DNA of 64,000 bases from Clitoria ternatea (taxonomy: Eukaryota; Streptophyta; Magnoliopsida; Fabales; Fabaceae), in contig CM075675.1 of assembly GCA_037962975.1 (NCBI GenBank), positions 9,000,001 to 9,064,000 of the forward strand, written 5' to 3'. The position numbers were made by a program, and so were the translations under genes. Under the pieces are notes generated by a model, which was not told the DNA's origin, made no database searches, and was given only the letters and a program-made list of their open reading frames with translations. Below, in pieces: positions 10,615 through 22,014 of this stretch. The number at the start of each line of letters is the position of its first letter. The stretch's first letter is position 1.

Positions 10615-13600
10615 ATGGAGGTACCGGCAAATCGGCGATGGATGTACAACCGACTAGATCGCAATCGGCGAGTGACTGAGGAGTTTATGATGGGGCTGTT
10701 GGAGTTCATTCCGTTCGCTACGGCAAACACGCCTGGATTTGAAGTGACTCAGAAGATCCGTTGTCCGTGCTCAAGGTGCAAATGCATGAGTTTTGAATAC
10801 GCGGATGATGTCATGTGCCACCTAACTGAGAAAGGGTTCATGGAAACATACCACTGCTGGTACAACCATGGTGAGCAGTTACCGCGTAGACCGTCAGACG
10901 TAACCGTGCAACAGTCTTACTACGAGGTTGGAGGAAACAGGGATACGTACAACAACATTGAACAAATGGTGATGGATCATGTTGGACCCTCCACCGGGCG
11001 TATGCTGGAACATAATGACCAAGCAGATCATGGGGACTCTGACAATGTAGAGGAGGATCCTAATCCGGAGGTGAAGAGATTTTATGATTTGTTGGCGGCG
11101 GCTCAGACTCCATTGTGGGACGGGTGCAACAGTCACACTGAGTTATCCGCCTCCCTAGCTGCTTTAAGCATAAAGGCAGATTATAATCTTTCTGGAGGTT
11201 GTTTTGATAGGATGGTCAGTCTGATGGGTTCCACCATGCCTAGTAATCACAGAATGCCAGCAAACCTGTACCGTGCTAAGAAACAAGTGGCAAACTTGGG
11301 GCTGGGTTGTGTGAAGATAGAGTGTTGTGTTGGTGGATGTATGCTGTTCAGAAATGAGTTTGCCGACGAGAGTGTCACAAAATGTCTGCATTGTAATGAG
11401 GAACGCTACAAGACCGTTAAAAGGAGAGGGAAGGTAACCCGGACGGCCAGGAAGAAAATGTGGTACTTCCCTATAACACCGCGTCTTCAACGCCTATATG
11501 CCTCATTGTCCACGGCAAAACACATACGTTGGCATGCTCTGAACCGAACACAAGAGGGGTTTCTTTGCCATCCTTCCGACGGGAAAGCATGGAAGTGTTT
11601 GGATGAGCTATATCCGGACTTTTCTGGCGAGCCACGAAATGTAAGACTTGGATTATGTACTGATGGGTTTAACCCTTTCGGTCAATACGGAAGGGCTTAC
11701 TCTTGTTGGCCAGTCATCCTGACCCCATACAATCTGCCACCTGATATGTGTATGAAGAGGGAGGTCATGTTTCTATCTATACTGGTTCCAGGACCCAAAA
11801 ATCCAAAGGTGAACATAGACGTGTTTTTGCAACCGTTGGTTGAAGAGTTATCATAGTTATGGGATGTCGGGGTAATGACATACGATGCGTCTTTGAAGAA
11901 CAACTTTATGATGCGTGCTGTTTTGATGTGGACTATTAACGACTTCCCGGCCTACGGTATGCTTTCTGGATGGTCCACGTCTGGGAAGCTTGCTTGCCCT
12001 GTATGCATGGAATATACCGGGGGGGAATCACTCCCTGTTAGTGGCAAGACAAGTTTCTTTGACTGTCATAGAAAGTTTCTACCGTTGGATCACCCGTTTA
12101 GGAGGAACAAAACCGCTTTTAAGAAGAACAAGGTTGTTAATGAACCTCCACCCCGTAGGTTATCTGGTGCACGGGTTTGGCAGAGGGTCGAAGAGTATCC
12201 TTACATCTGGGACAAGAGTGTTAAGGAGTTTGCGGGTTACGGTAAGCAACACCACTGGGTGAAGCAGAGTGTGTTGTGGGATTTTCCATATTGGAAAGAC
12301 TTGTTGTTAAGACACAACATTGATGTGATGCACACTGAACGTAATGTTTTCATGAATATTTTTGACACTGTTATGGACATCAAAGGGAGAACAAAGGACA
12401 ATGAGAAGAGTCGTCTAGACCTTCCGATTTGGTGTTCCAGAAAGGAGTTGGAGTTGAGGGATGCGGGACGTGGAAGAATGTTTAAACCCCATGCAAAATA
12501 TGCTTTAACTAGACCACAACAGATTGCTGTGTGTATTTGGATGAATGGGTTGACCCTGCCTGACGGATTCGCTTCTAACTTGAGTAGATGTGTCGACGTG
12601 AAGGAGGGCAGGGTGTTTGGCATGAAAAGTCATGATTGCCATGTGTTTATGCAACAACTACTCCCGTACGCGTTTCATGCCTTACCGAAGCCTATTTGGA
12701 AACCGTTAGTGGAGTTGAGTCACTTCTTTAAGGAGTTGACGGCTACTTCGTTGAGTGTGGAGAAACTTGTGAAGATGGAAGAAACTATCCCGGTATTGAT
12801 TTGTAAGTTGGAGCAGATTTTCCCACCAAGTTTTTTTGACTCCATGGAGCATTTGCCTATCCATCTACCGTACGAGGCCTTGGTTGGTGGCCCAGTGCAG
12901 TATCGTTGGATGTATCCATTCGAAAGGTGAATGCTTGGTGAACTCTTTAATTTACTTGCAAATCATGCTTATAATAGTATTTTCTAACTTAACACCACCT
13001 TGTTAATGATGTTGAAGATTCTTACGCTCTTTAAAAGATAAAGTGTCGAACAAAGCCTGCGTTGAAGCTTCAATTTGTGAGGCATACTTAGTCGAAGAAA
13101 TGACAACCTTTGCTTCTTTCTATTTTCCAACGGAGATAGAAACTAGAATGAGTAGAATTCCCCGCAATCTTGGTGTAGCCAGCCGCACAGGGTTTGATGA
13201 ACAAACGTCGATTTTCAACTATCCTGGTCACCCGGGGGGCAGGCTCACAAAATGTTACATTGATGAGAAAGATCGAAAGGCGGCTCACTTGTACATTCTT
13301 CTCAATTGCCCAGAAGTGGAACCCTTTATTGAGTAAGTCATAGAAGTTATATTATACATTCTTAACGTAGCTTTTATATTAAACTTATTTGTTTCTTTCA
13401 ATAGCTTATACACAGATATGCTAAAACTTGAGCAAAATGATTTAACTGATCACCAAATTCATAGTGAGGTGTCATCCAAGTTCGTTGGTTGGTTCGCGCA
13501 ACATGTAAGACCCGTATACCAAGTGTTTTTAAGCCTATTTGCTTCTAACTCCCGTCAATATGGTAACAATGACCTACTTCTTATGTTGTACATAGATACA

Positions 13601-14412
13601 AGACCCTACCAACCATATTGAAGATTCTTTACTCCAAGCCCTTTCTTGGGGGCCGGTGAAGACTGTTAAAAAATGGCCTATTTACTACGTAAATGGCTAC
13701 AAGTTTAATATTCTTCAATGGAGTGAAGGGATGCGCACCCATAACTACGGGGTTTGTGTTAAAGGCACCGCCGGTCAGTTGGAAGAAGACTTTTATGGAG
13801 TGCTGACGGAGATTGTTGAAGTTTCATTCTCTGGACGACTAAGAAGAGATATTGTTCTATTCAAATGTGATTGGTTCGACAACACAATCGGTGTTGGAAC
13901 AAAGGTTGACAACAACTACGGCTTAGTTGAGGTCAAGAAGAATGGTAGATATAAAGGGTTTGATCCCTTCATTTTTGCCCAACAAGCTGAGCAGGTTTAT
14001 TACACCGACTTCCCGGGAGGACATCAGGACTGGTATGCAGTAATCAAGGCCAAGGCCCGAAGTCAGATCACTGACAATGTCTCCGAGGAGGTCGATGACG
14101 CTTATCAGCTTGCACCACACGAGCTCAACGATGCCAATTTGTTGTTCAACATTGATCCAGTCATAATGGATGAGACACTCGCCACTACGGGGGGTGAACA
14201 CATTGACAAAGACCTTGTCTCTCGATCAAAACGGTCTAGGGCTGATTTGGATACTGATGAACTTGTTCAAACAGATAACCACAGTGACACTGAAACTGAG
14301 GGGGAATTTGAAACTGAAACAGACACAGAGTATGTAGTTGTTAAACATATATACATAGGTTTATATATATCCTGAGACTAACCTTTCTTTTCATGATTTT
14401 ATCCACAGATGA
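10615..14412 (+). pseudogene. TNP2-type CACTA transposase, nonsense-mutated (copy 1)
   Basis: This is the DNA transposase of the element. Exons predicted by GT-AG sites and open frames are 10615-12926, 13018-13332, 13405-13504 and 13596-14329, with a last splice to 14409 giving a stop at 14410-14412 (about 1,153 codons). It starts at an ATG at 10615 (MEVPANRRWMYNRL). Order of domains: Transpos_assoc (CPCSRCKC, CWYNHGE), Transposase_21 (LCTDGFNPFG, NDFPAYGMLSGW, HNIDVMHTERNV), a DUF4218-like region (SHDCHVFMQQLLP, RWMYPFER) and a DUF4216-like region (SEGMRTHNYGVCVKGT). Codon 414 is TAG (11854-11856) where copy 2 has CAG, which cuts the protein at 413 residues. Otherwise the frame is open. Confidence 0.9.
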
Positions 14413-16260
14413 CGGGACGTCGACTGCCCTTCAGTAGGGGTGGTGGGTCCAGGACCCCGGCTTCCCGTCTGGGGATGCAAACCCCAGGGCAGCAGACCAC
14501 TCTATCACCACCACAGCGGACCACTCCATCCCCATTACAGCAGACCACTCCATCACCACCACCACAGCAGACCACTCCATCACCACTCCAGCAGACCACT
14601 CCATCACCACCACCACAGCAGACAACCCCATCACCCCCACAGCTGACCACCCTAGAGCAGACTCCTGGAGTTGGTGGCTTGGAGGACCATGGCCATCAGG
14701 CGACCCCACCTCCGGCATCCCCTCTGCCCATGTTGGTACCCGTGCCGGCCGGAGACGAGTAAGTGACTAAATTTCATATACTTTTATGTTATTTGTATGA
14801 TACTTTATATTAGGGTTTAGTTGAAAGACTTGTTGGTTTATTGTTGCTTACTTTAATTAGTACTTGTATAGATTGAATTGTACTGGGCACTCTTCTGTTT
14901 GTAACAGGGTAACTATTTAAACTTGGAAATGTTACATTTACAGGGGAGACTCTGCCGAAATTTTGGGTGTCTCCCTAGATTGTGTGTTGTTTTACTCCTA
15001 ACATAATTGTTGTCATTACAGCTTTGTTGATAGTAGTCGCACTACCAAAGCGATTACTAAGGTTTTGAAGGCCCAGTGGGATGGTCCATATATATCTTGG
15101 ACAGATACTGGGAAGGTTGTGCAAGATAGGTGGTTTGACACCTTCTCGGTAAGTTCCTAGCTCATTTATTGTGACTTGATTTGTAAAATAGACCCGTTAT
15201 TAATTTTGAATTCTCAATTCATTTTACAGCGTGATTACCAGTGGGCGGAGGGTATGATTGATGAGATTAGGAAGGTCTTTGCCATAAAGACCTCCAAAAT
15301 CATCAAGAGTACCCTTTGGAAGGTGAGGGACAAGGGTGAGCGCCCTCGTTGGATCCCGGAGGACCATTGGGACGGGATGGTCCAGAAGTGGGGCGGGGTC
15401 CCATTCCAGCAGGCGAGTGCTCGGAATAGGGCCAACAGAGCCGCCGATGCTGCAGCCTCGGTTTACATTGGGGGTAGCATTTCAACCCTCGAGCACAAGA
15501 AAAGATTTGTAAGTATATTTATGTTAAACATTTCTATTATGGTTCGTCTTACATGTTTACAAATAATAATCTCAATGTTTTTTGTCCACCACAGGAGCAG
15601 AGGGAGCACCGGGAGCCTTCTTTGTTTGAGGTCATGCAAATGACCAAGAAGAACAAAGCCGGTGCATGGGTAAACCAGAAGACTACGGAGCTAGCGGTAT
15701 TTACTTTTAACTGACACATGCTTTTAATTTACTTACAAATCAGCTTACTAATCCTATCGTTGTTTTTGAATTTACAGGAGGCGTATCAGGCCAGGAGGGC
15801 CGAGAAGGAGGCGGACCTGGTGGCTTCCACCCCTGAAGGGGAGGTTCCTCCCACCCTATCTTGTTCTGACGACAACGCCATCTATATGGAGGCTGTTGGC
15901 GGTGTGAACAAGAAAGGGAGGGTGTTTGGATTGGGTGGCGTCGGCACGCAGCTGGCGAAAAAGGGGAAGACCCCTTCCTCTTCGTCTTCCTCTGGTCTTC
16001 CGACTGAGGTCGTTCAGGTAATTCAAAACCTGAACGATGAGCTACAGGAGGAGCGACGTCAGAGGCAGTTGCTGTTGGAGCGGCACGAGGCGGACCGACA
16101 GAAGGCCGAGGCGGACCGACAGCGGGCCGAGGAGCAGCACGCCGAGACTCGTCGGCAACTTGCTCAGCAGCAGGACCTACTGATGCAGTTGATGGCGAGG
16201 CTACCTCCCCCCACTTCCCAGGCGCCCCCACCACCACCCCAGGATCCCCCACCACCTTGA
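14409..16260 (+). CDS. CACTA second protein, TNPA-like, Transposase_24 family (copy 1)
   Basis: Five exons fit both frame and splice consensus: 14409-14758, 15022-15148, 15230-15508, 15595-15696 and 15778-16260, giving 446 residues. The N-terminus is a run of TTPSPP(Q) repeats (about residues 28-82). The middle (about 120-290) resembles the plant Ptta/En/Spm family (KVLKAQWDGPYISW, RDYQWAEGMIDEIRKVF, STLWKVRDKGERP, EVMQMTKKNKAGAW). The C-terminus is a coiled coil rich in E, R and Q, then a proline-rich tail. By analogy with TNPA it should bind the subterminal repeats. The start ATG overlaps the TNP2 stop (ATGA), so both proteins probably come from one transcript by alternative splicing. No break is seen. 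Confidence 0.88.
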
Positions 16261-16611
16261 TTGTAGTTCTTTTATTTATACACATTGTATATTTGATTTT
16301 TAGTTATGTTATATTTTCATTCAGTATTTATTTTGTCATTCTTTATTTATTATGTCAATATTTATTGGTAATTACATTCAAATCACAAAGCCTTATTCTA
16401 CCTATCATTAATAATTCAACCTATTTGATAAATTAATTTAATCTATTATTTTGTTTTTAATAATAATTTATTACTTCAAAAAAATTATTTTAATTTAATT
16501 ATAAAATTTTATCAGCCAATACAAAATACAAAATATTAACATATTTTTAAAGTTAAATTAACAAAACCAGTCAATATTGAATTAATTTTAAAAAAATTTA
16601 AAAATTCCCGT

Positions 16612-17161
16612 TAGCGACGGTCCACGTCCGTCGCTCACTTATTAACACTAGCGACGGACGTTGTGGTCGCTACATCACAACCACTAGCGACGGATACCGT
16701 GGTCGCTACATCACAATCACTAGCGACGGACAGTGTGGTCGCTGACTTATTAACACTAGCGACGGACGTTGTGGTCGCTACGTCACAACCACTAGCGACG
16801 GACAACGGCGTCGCTACATTGTAACCACTAGCGACGGATACTGTGGTCGCTACATCACTACCTATAGCGACGGCATACGGTGGTCGCTGGTGGCTGTTAG
16901 TAGCGACGGGGCCTCGAGGTCGCTGTATGGCAACACTTAGCGACGGCTGGAGTTATTGGGGCAGAGACGATTTTAGCGACGATCTTTCGCCGTCAATATG
17001 GTAGCGACGGCAGGTGTGTGGTCGCTGATGTGTTTTCGACGAGGGTTTTAGCGACGTCCTCTTGCCCGTCTGCGATGCCGTCGCTAATGGTTTTAGCGAC
17101 GGTAATTCCATTGATTAGCGACCAATTACTTCCGTCGCTAACAGTTGTTTTTTTAGTGGTG
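16612..17161. repeat. 3' subterminal repeat array and TIR of CACTA copy 1
   Basis: Words of the form TAGCGACGG and GTGGTCGCT alternate every 15-30 bp, ending with the terminal inverted repeat (GTTTTTTTAGTGGTG). The unit order and spacing differ from copy 2, although the last 60 bp are very similar. Confidence 0.85.
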
Positions 17162-17470
17162 TAATGCATTTGTTGGTATAGGTAGTACGAATTCATTTCT
17201 TTAAGCTATCCTCGACTGTATAGTCCCATACCTATACAGTCTTTGGATCTCTCTCATTCTGGTATCTATTCGGTTCGTTCATGTGTCCCTTCCACTGGAA
17301 GCCTGCCAGGAGTCGCTCCTTGTCCGTGCCTATGCACCGACGATCACTCCCCGCCCGCAACAGTGCCTGGGATGCCACAATCCTCGCTGGAAGCCTACTA
17401 GGAGTCGCTCCTTGTCCGTGCCCATGCACCGGCGATCACTCCCCGCCCTCAACAGCGCCAGGATGTCACA
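17162..17470 (-). mobile_element. Cassandra-like LTR, right part after CACTA insertion
   Basis: This is the continuation of the LTR begun at 5152, ending GGATGTCACA (TGTGACATCC on the minus strand). It includes an internal direct duplication of about 95 bp: GGAAGCCTGCCAGGAGTCGC at 17297 and a near copy at 17390, both followed by TCCTTGTCCGTGCC. With the CACTA and one TAA removed, the LTR would be close to 500 bp, longer than most Cassandra LTRs, partly because of this duplication. Confidence 0.65.
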
Positions 17471-18815
17471 TGTTGACCTTTAGTGTCTTTAGAATATTTA
17501 AAAACTTAGTCAATTGTTTATATTTTTTCTTTAACTTTTTGGGAAATGCGACATGATTACAGGATACTTTTGGAACCTTTTTAGATGTGTTTACCTTCTC
17601 TATATTCAAGCAATCTCCTTTTTGATGAATGGGTTAAAAACTTCAATCAAATTTGGTTATGGTTAAGCTGGTGAATTGTGCTGTCAAACTTAAACAACCA
17701 AAAAAATAGGTTGATTGTCAGTTGACTCATCATGTAAAAAGTAAGACAGAGTAAAAATAAACATAGAATCTTAAAAAATTAATAAAATCAAATAAAATCA
17801 AATAGTTAAAAATTTTAAAATAAAAAGTTCTAAAATTTAAAAATAAAATTATGTATGAATACTCATATTTTTATAATGGTGGTGGTGGTAATGATGATGA
17901 TAAAGCAGTTCACTTGATGAGTGGGCTTTCTATAAGCATTATCAACCAGCTCTATAGCTATCAAAATGAAATAGCACAAAATAGATTTGTGGACTAATAC
18001 TCGTTGCCAGGCTTGCTTAAAGAGACGAGTTAAATAGGTTGGCCTAACAAACTAACTATTTGCTTGGCCCAAATGATAGGCCCAACGAGTTAGCCTAACC
18101 TATTTTATTATGCTTTGCTATTTAAGTGTCTCTTTTATATCAAGAGCGCCGACTTTTGTACTACACAACATATAAAAACCTAGTTGCACTATGTTGAAGA
18201 TATTAATAGCTTGAGCCTGCTTATCTCTAACCCATGAACTTGGTCGATACAAATCTATATGATTTATCATTTACCAGCACTTAATCAATTCCAAGGAGCC
18301 TAAACAGGTATGCAATCTTAATTCTATTAAGTTTGTTATAATTTTTACTTGATTTGATTGTATATTAACATAAAGAAGTTGATTTGTAGCCCTGTTGCTT
18401 TTTGTTTTCATCATTAAGATTCAAATTTTAGAACAATAATTAATCGATATTGTTCATCCCATATCAAAATTGGTAACAATAGATTCTTATATATGCCTAA
18501 TACCCATATGGGTTTCCATGTTTCAGAATCAATTATTAAAATCAAAATTTTAATATTTCTTCTATCTATATTGGGATTGCTAAATTGATTCTTGAATATG
18601 CTTAAAGTGTATAAAATCATAGATCCCTTTTCATCACACTTTTAATTAAGATATTCATAGATCCCCTTCTCTCTTAATATGACTATTTAAAGATTGATTC
18701 GTTGTTGATGTTTAGAAATCTATAGAAGACCATTTTTTAATGTTATGATTGCATTATTATCAATAGGAAAATGTTTAATTTGGTTGTTTTTGAGATATGA
18801 GTTAGGGGTGTTTGC
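17471..18815. other. AT-rich spacer
   Basis: There is no gene, no conserved protein frame, and no clear repeat ends. A short AT-rich microsatellite-like patch lies near 17750-17850 and a GGTGGTGGT run near 17878. Confidence 0.5.
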
Positions 18816-18823
18816 AATGTGAT

Positions 18824-19099
18824 TAGGGATGGGAATGGGCCAGGCCAGGCCAGACTTTGAACGGCCTGAGCCTGACCTACATCAAATTTTCAAGGCCTGA
18901 GCCTAACCTATTAGCCTGTCATAGGCCTTTTTTAAGGCCTGATATGGCCTGTTTGAAGACCTGACCTATTTAAAAGCCTGTTTATAATGAAACTTTTAAA
19001 ATGCTAAAACAAACCTAAAAAAATTTGTGTTCCATTCCCTCCTAAATTTTTTAATTGTAAACTTGTAATATTAATTTATATTATATAAATGTAAATGTG

Positions 19100-19138
<39 letters not shown>

Positions 19139-19363
19139 TTTATGTTATAAATATTATATATAATTAACAATTAATCTAATTAAATAGGCCGGCATGTTGA
19201 GCTTCAAAGGCTTTTCAAAAAACCTATGGTATGGCCTATTTAGTTAAAAAGACCTTTTTAAAAGCTTAAGCCTGGCCTTCTGGCCCGACAAACTGGCCTA
19301 TGTAAACTTTAAACGAGCCGGGTCATAGGCCTCGACGGACGGCCTGACCTATTTCTATCCCTA
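18824..19363. mobile_element. hAT-type MITE, 540 bp
   Basis: The terminal inverted repeats are TAGGGATGGGAATGGGCCAG at the left and, as reverse complement of the right end, TAGGGATAGAAATAGGTCAG. A perfect 8 bp duplication, aatgtgat, flanks it at 18816-18823 and 19364-19371. Eight-base duplications and T-A-G-G-G ends fit non-autonomous hAT elements. The interior is rich in GGCCTG/CAGGCC words and has an (AT)n run near 19101-19135. No coding capacity. Confidence 0.88.
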
Positions 19364-19371
19364 AATGTGAT

Positions 19372-20760
19372 TTAGTTTAGTTTTGAAGTAAACACAAGTT
19401 AAACTGCATATAAAAAGTAATTGTGATTTAGTTTGGTTAAAAAATTATGAAAATGAAACCAATGGTTTGGATTGGTTTGGTTTCATGATTTTGAGCTTCC
19501 ATTAACACTTGTATGTATAATAACGTTAATAAATCCAAACAATATTAAATATAATCCAAATCAAAATATAATCAAATCCAATAACAATTACAAATCAAAC
19601 TAACTCAAATATAATATATTCTAAATTTTAAACATTATAAGTTAAAGAATGCTACTGTGGGAAAAGATGTTAGATAGACTGAAAGATAGATTGGTGAGTG
19701 TGAAAGATTGAACATGAATGAAGAGATGTATAAGGTTCTTTATTATTACACTAAGTTATTTAAATCAAGCTATAAAAGTAAAAGAAAAGTTAATGTTTTG
19801 TGGTTTAATTTTGAGCAAGGTTGCAAATCAAACTAAATGGTCCTAGAGATAACAAATTTTTATGGTTGTGGTTGGTAGTTTTCATAATTTTTTATTTGGT
19901 TTGGTTATTATGAAAAAATTATCCTAACCCCATTGGCATGTGTTCCCTCTCTCTTGCCCATGGCAATGAGGTCAGTTTCGCAATCCTCGTTGCTATCTAT
20001 GAAGGTCTGAGTAGGTTTGAGTTTAATCAAGAAAATGATGAAATTGTTCAACCTAAGTACATCGCATAGGTTCCCCATCAGATTATGGGAAACTTGTAGG
20101 GATCTCACGATACTTTATCTTTTTTCCTTTTATTTAAAATTATATATGAAAATAGACATTGAGGACATTAAAAATAATACGCTTGGTAATTTATTTTAAG
20201 AAAAATATATTAACTTGTCTTTATTATTTAATTATTATCAAAATTTAAATTATTGATATCATATATCGAAAAAGGTTCGGATGTGGGTGGAAGCGAATAA
20301 TTGTATCCTAAATCCTTCCCTTACCTCCATTGAAGTCGGGTCAATAATTAAATATATACAAATCTTATTATGTGTGGCAACAATTAAATATACCTAAGAT
20401 TAAGTGATAAAATGACAAATTTTCAGTCACCTAACAATTAAATATACCTAAGATTAAGCTAGTTCTGAGGTATATGTAATTGATATTCTTATTCACAATA
20501 ATAGTCTATTAGAGATAATGACCATCTAAAATAACTAGAATATCATACTATCAACTTATGCTTAATACCTTCTAATTACAAACAAGTCATTCTTATGAAT
20601 TCATCTTAGTCCCACTATATATATGTGTACAAAATTAAAAATAAAACTTATATTATAAAAATGTTAATTATGAGGGGTGGCTAATATAGTTTTTCTAAAG
20701 AATTACTGTTATTGTATGATTAAGTTTTGATACTTTTATAATACATACTCGTTTACGATT
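19372..20760. other. AT-rich spacer
   Basis: There is no recognised gene. A block at about 20375-20410 is repeated at about 20430-20465 (CAATTAAATATACCTAAGAT), a small direct repeat. Short frames have no domain features. Confidence 0.5.
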
Positions 20761-21224
20761 TGTTCCCTCCAGATTAGCTAGAGCCCTATTTTGCCTTTTA
20801 TTTTAGGATATTATCTATATCTCCTTTATAATTCAAGTGACACATTATTGAGTGAAATAACCCTAATTTTCCTAAAGTAATTCTTTAGGGTTTTGTGTGT
20901 TTAAGGCTCCCATTGTGAATATTTTGGCGCCCACTGTAGGATTCGGTAAAATGGTTCCCACATCACACGGAGAAGGACTAGCTCTAAGGAGGAAAAAGAT
21001 GGTGACCACACACATCAACCTCAGCCATAGAGAAGAAACAGACACCCGAGGAAATCAGGAAGGACACTAGAGCAATGGCAATCAATTGGAGGAGACTTTA
21101 ACCCTCGTCAAAACAGTAGTTGAGAAAAGAAAACGAAGACTTAAGGAATCGTCGATCAAAGTAGAGGAATGCCTTTGGTTATTAGAATACGTAAGCTACA
21201 AAATAAAAGGAAGATAAACCAAAA

Positions 21225-21460
21225 CATTTAGTTCCCTATTCGGCATATCCATTCACAAAAGTTATAACGACGACCTCCACATCACTACATTACAAGCCGC
21301 CTACGATGCAAAAGTATGATAGAAGAGACGACCCAAAAGAACACCTCACCATGGTCACAACCAACCTTCTCATCTCTAGGGCGTTTGATGCCCTCTTATA
21401 TAGAACCTTCCTTACCACCCTCATCAAATCCGCTCTATTCTGGTTCTCACACATTCCCTA
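21225..21460 (+). pseudogene. Gag remnant of the deleted gypsy element
   Basis: Translated with stops ignored, the segment gives a YDGRDDPKEHL-like motif, then an FDALLYRTF-like and an ALFWF-like motif. This is the usual spacing of the retrotransposon Gag domain (YDG..DP..H...; F...L...A..W). It is interrupted by a stop near 21319 and is not functional. Confidence 0.6.
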
Positions 21461-22014
21461 AAAAACATATCATGTTTTGTAGAGCTCATGGCAAAATTCC
21501 TCACCTAGTTTGCCTTTAGCTAAGAGGTTTAATAGACTTCCCATAGCCTAGTTAACCTCAAGTAGGGACGAAGAGGGACACTTAAGCCTGGAAATGGCCC
21601 ATTTCAATGAGCAAGCAATACGGATCCAAGACCTAAGCCTGGGGGTGGCCCTCTACGTAATACAGACGAGATTACGCATGGGTAAGTTTTCTGAATCTTT
21701 GGCAAAAAAAACCCCATAATATGGATAATTTCAAGAAGAAGGAAACACGTTACGTGAATATGGAAGAGCATGGAGCCGATCGAGTTGGGAGCTCCAAAAA
21801 CAACGGGGCAAGTGTAGAACCACCAAGAAATACCATGTATTCATTCATGGAGGAACTCTTTTTCCTATCTCGGAGGTTTTTCCCACTAGGTTTTTCTCCC
21901 GGGAGGTTTTAACAAGGCCTGCCCAAAACATTAATAACCCAAGCATGATTCAGCTTAACAATTCTTATCAAATTATATGATTCAACAATGCTCTTCAAAT
22001 TACGATTACATTAA

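Larger units (their letters stand above)
5344..17161 (+). mobile_element. CACTA (En/Spm) transposon, copy 1 of inner family
   Basis: This is an 11,818 bp element bounded by CACCACTAAAAAAAC at both ends in inverted orientation and by a perfect 3 bp duplication TAA (5341-5343 and 17162-17164). It carries arrays of a TAGCGACGG/GTCGCTA motif near both ends, a long leader, a TNP2 transposase gene and a second gene, which is the standard plant CACTA plan. Its 3' 7 kb is almost identical to copy 2 (45146-56751), while the 5' 4 kb is largely different. It is inserted in the Cassandra-like LTR. TNP2 here has a nonsense codon, so this copy probably cannot supply its own transposase. Confidence 0.95.

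Noticed and set aside
11164..12623. Minus-strand frames of 108-128 residues inside TNP2 (and their counterparts in copy 2)
   Set aside because: They lie antisense to well supported transposase exons and show no domain.
14399..14718. Glycine/valine-rich proteins on the minus strand (also at 54053-54321)
   Set aside because: They are antisense shadows of the proline-rich repeat in the CACTA second protein.
16612..17161. CRISPR-like regularly spaced repeats
   Set aside because: The repeats are short, alternate in orientation and sit next to a CACTA terminal repeat in a plant sequence.
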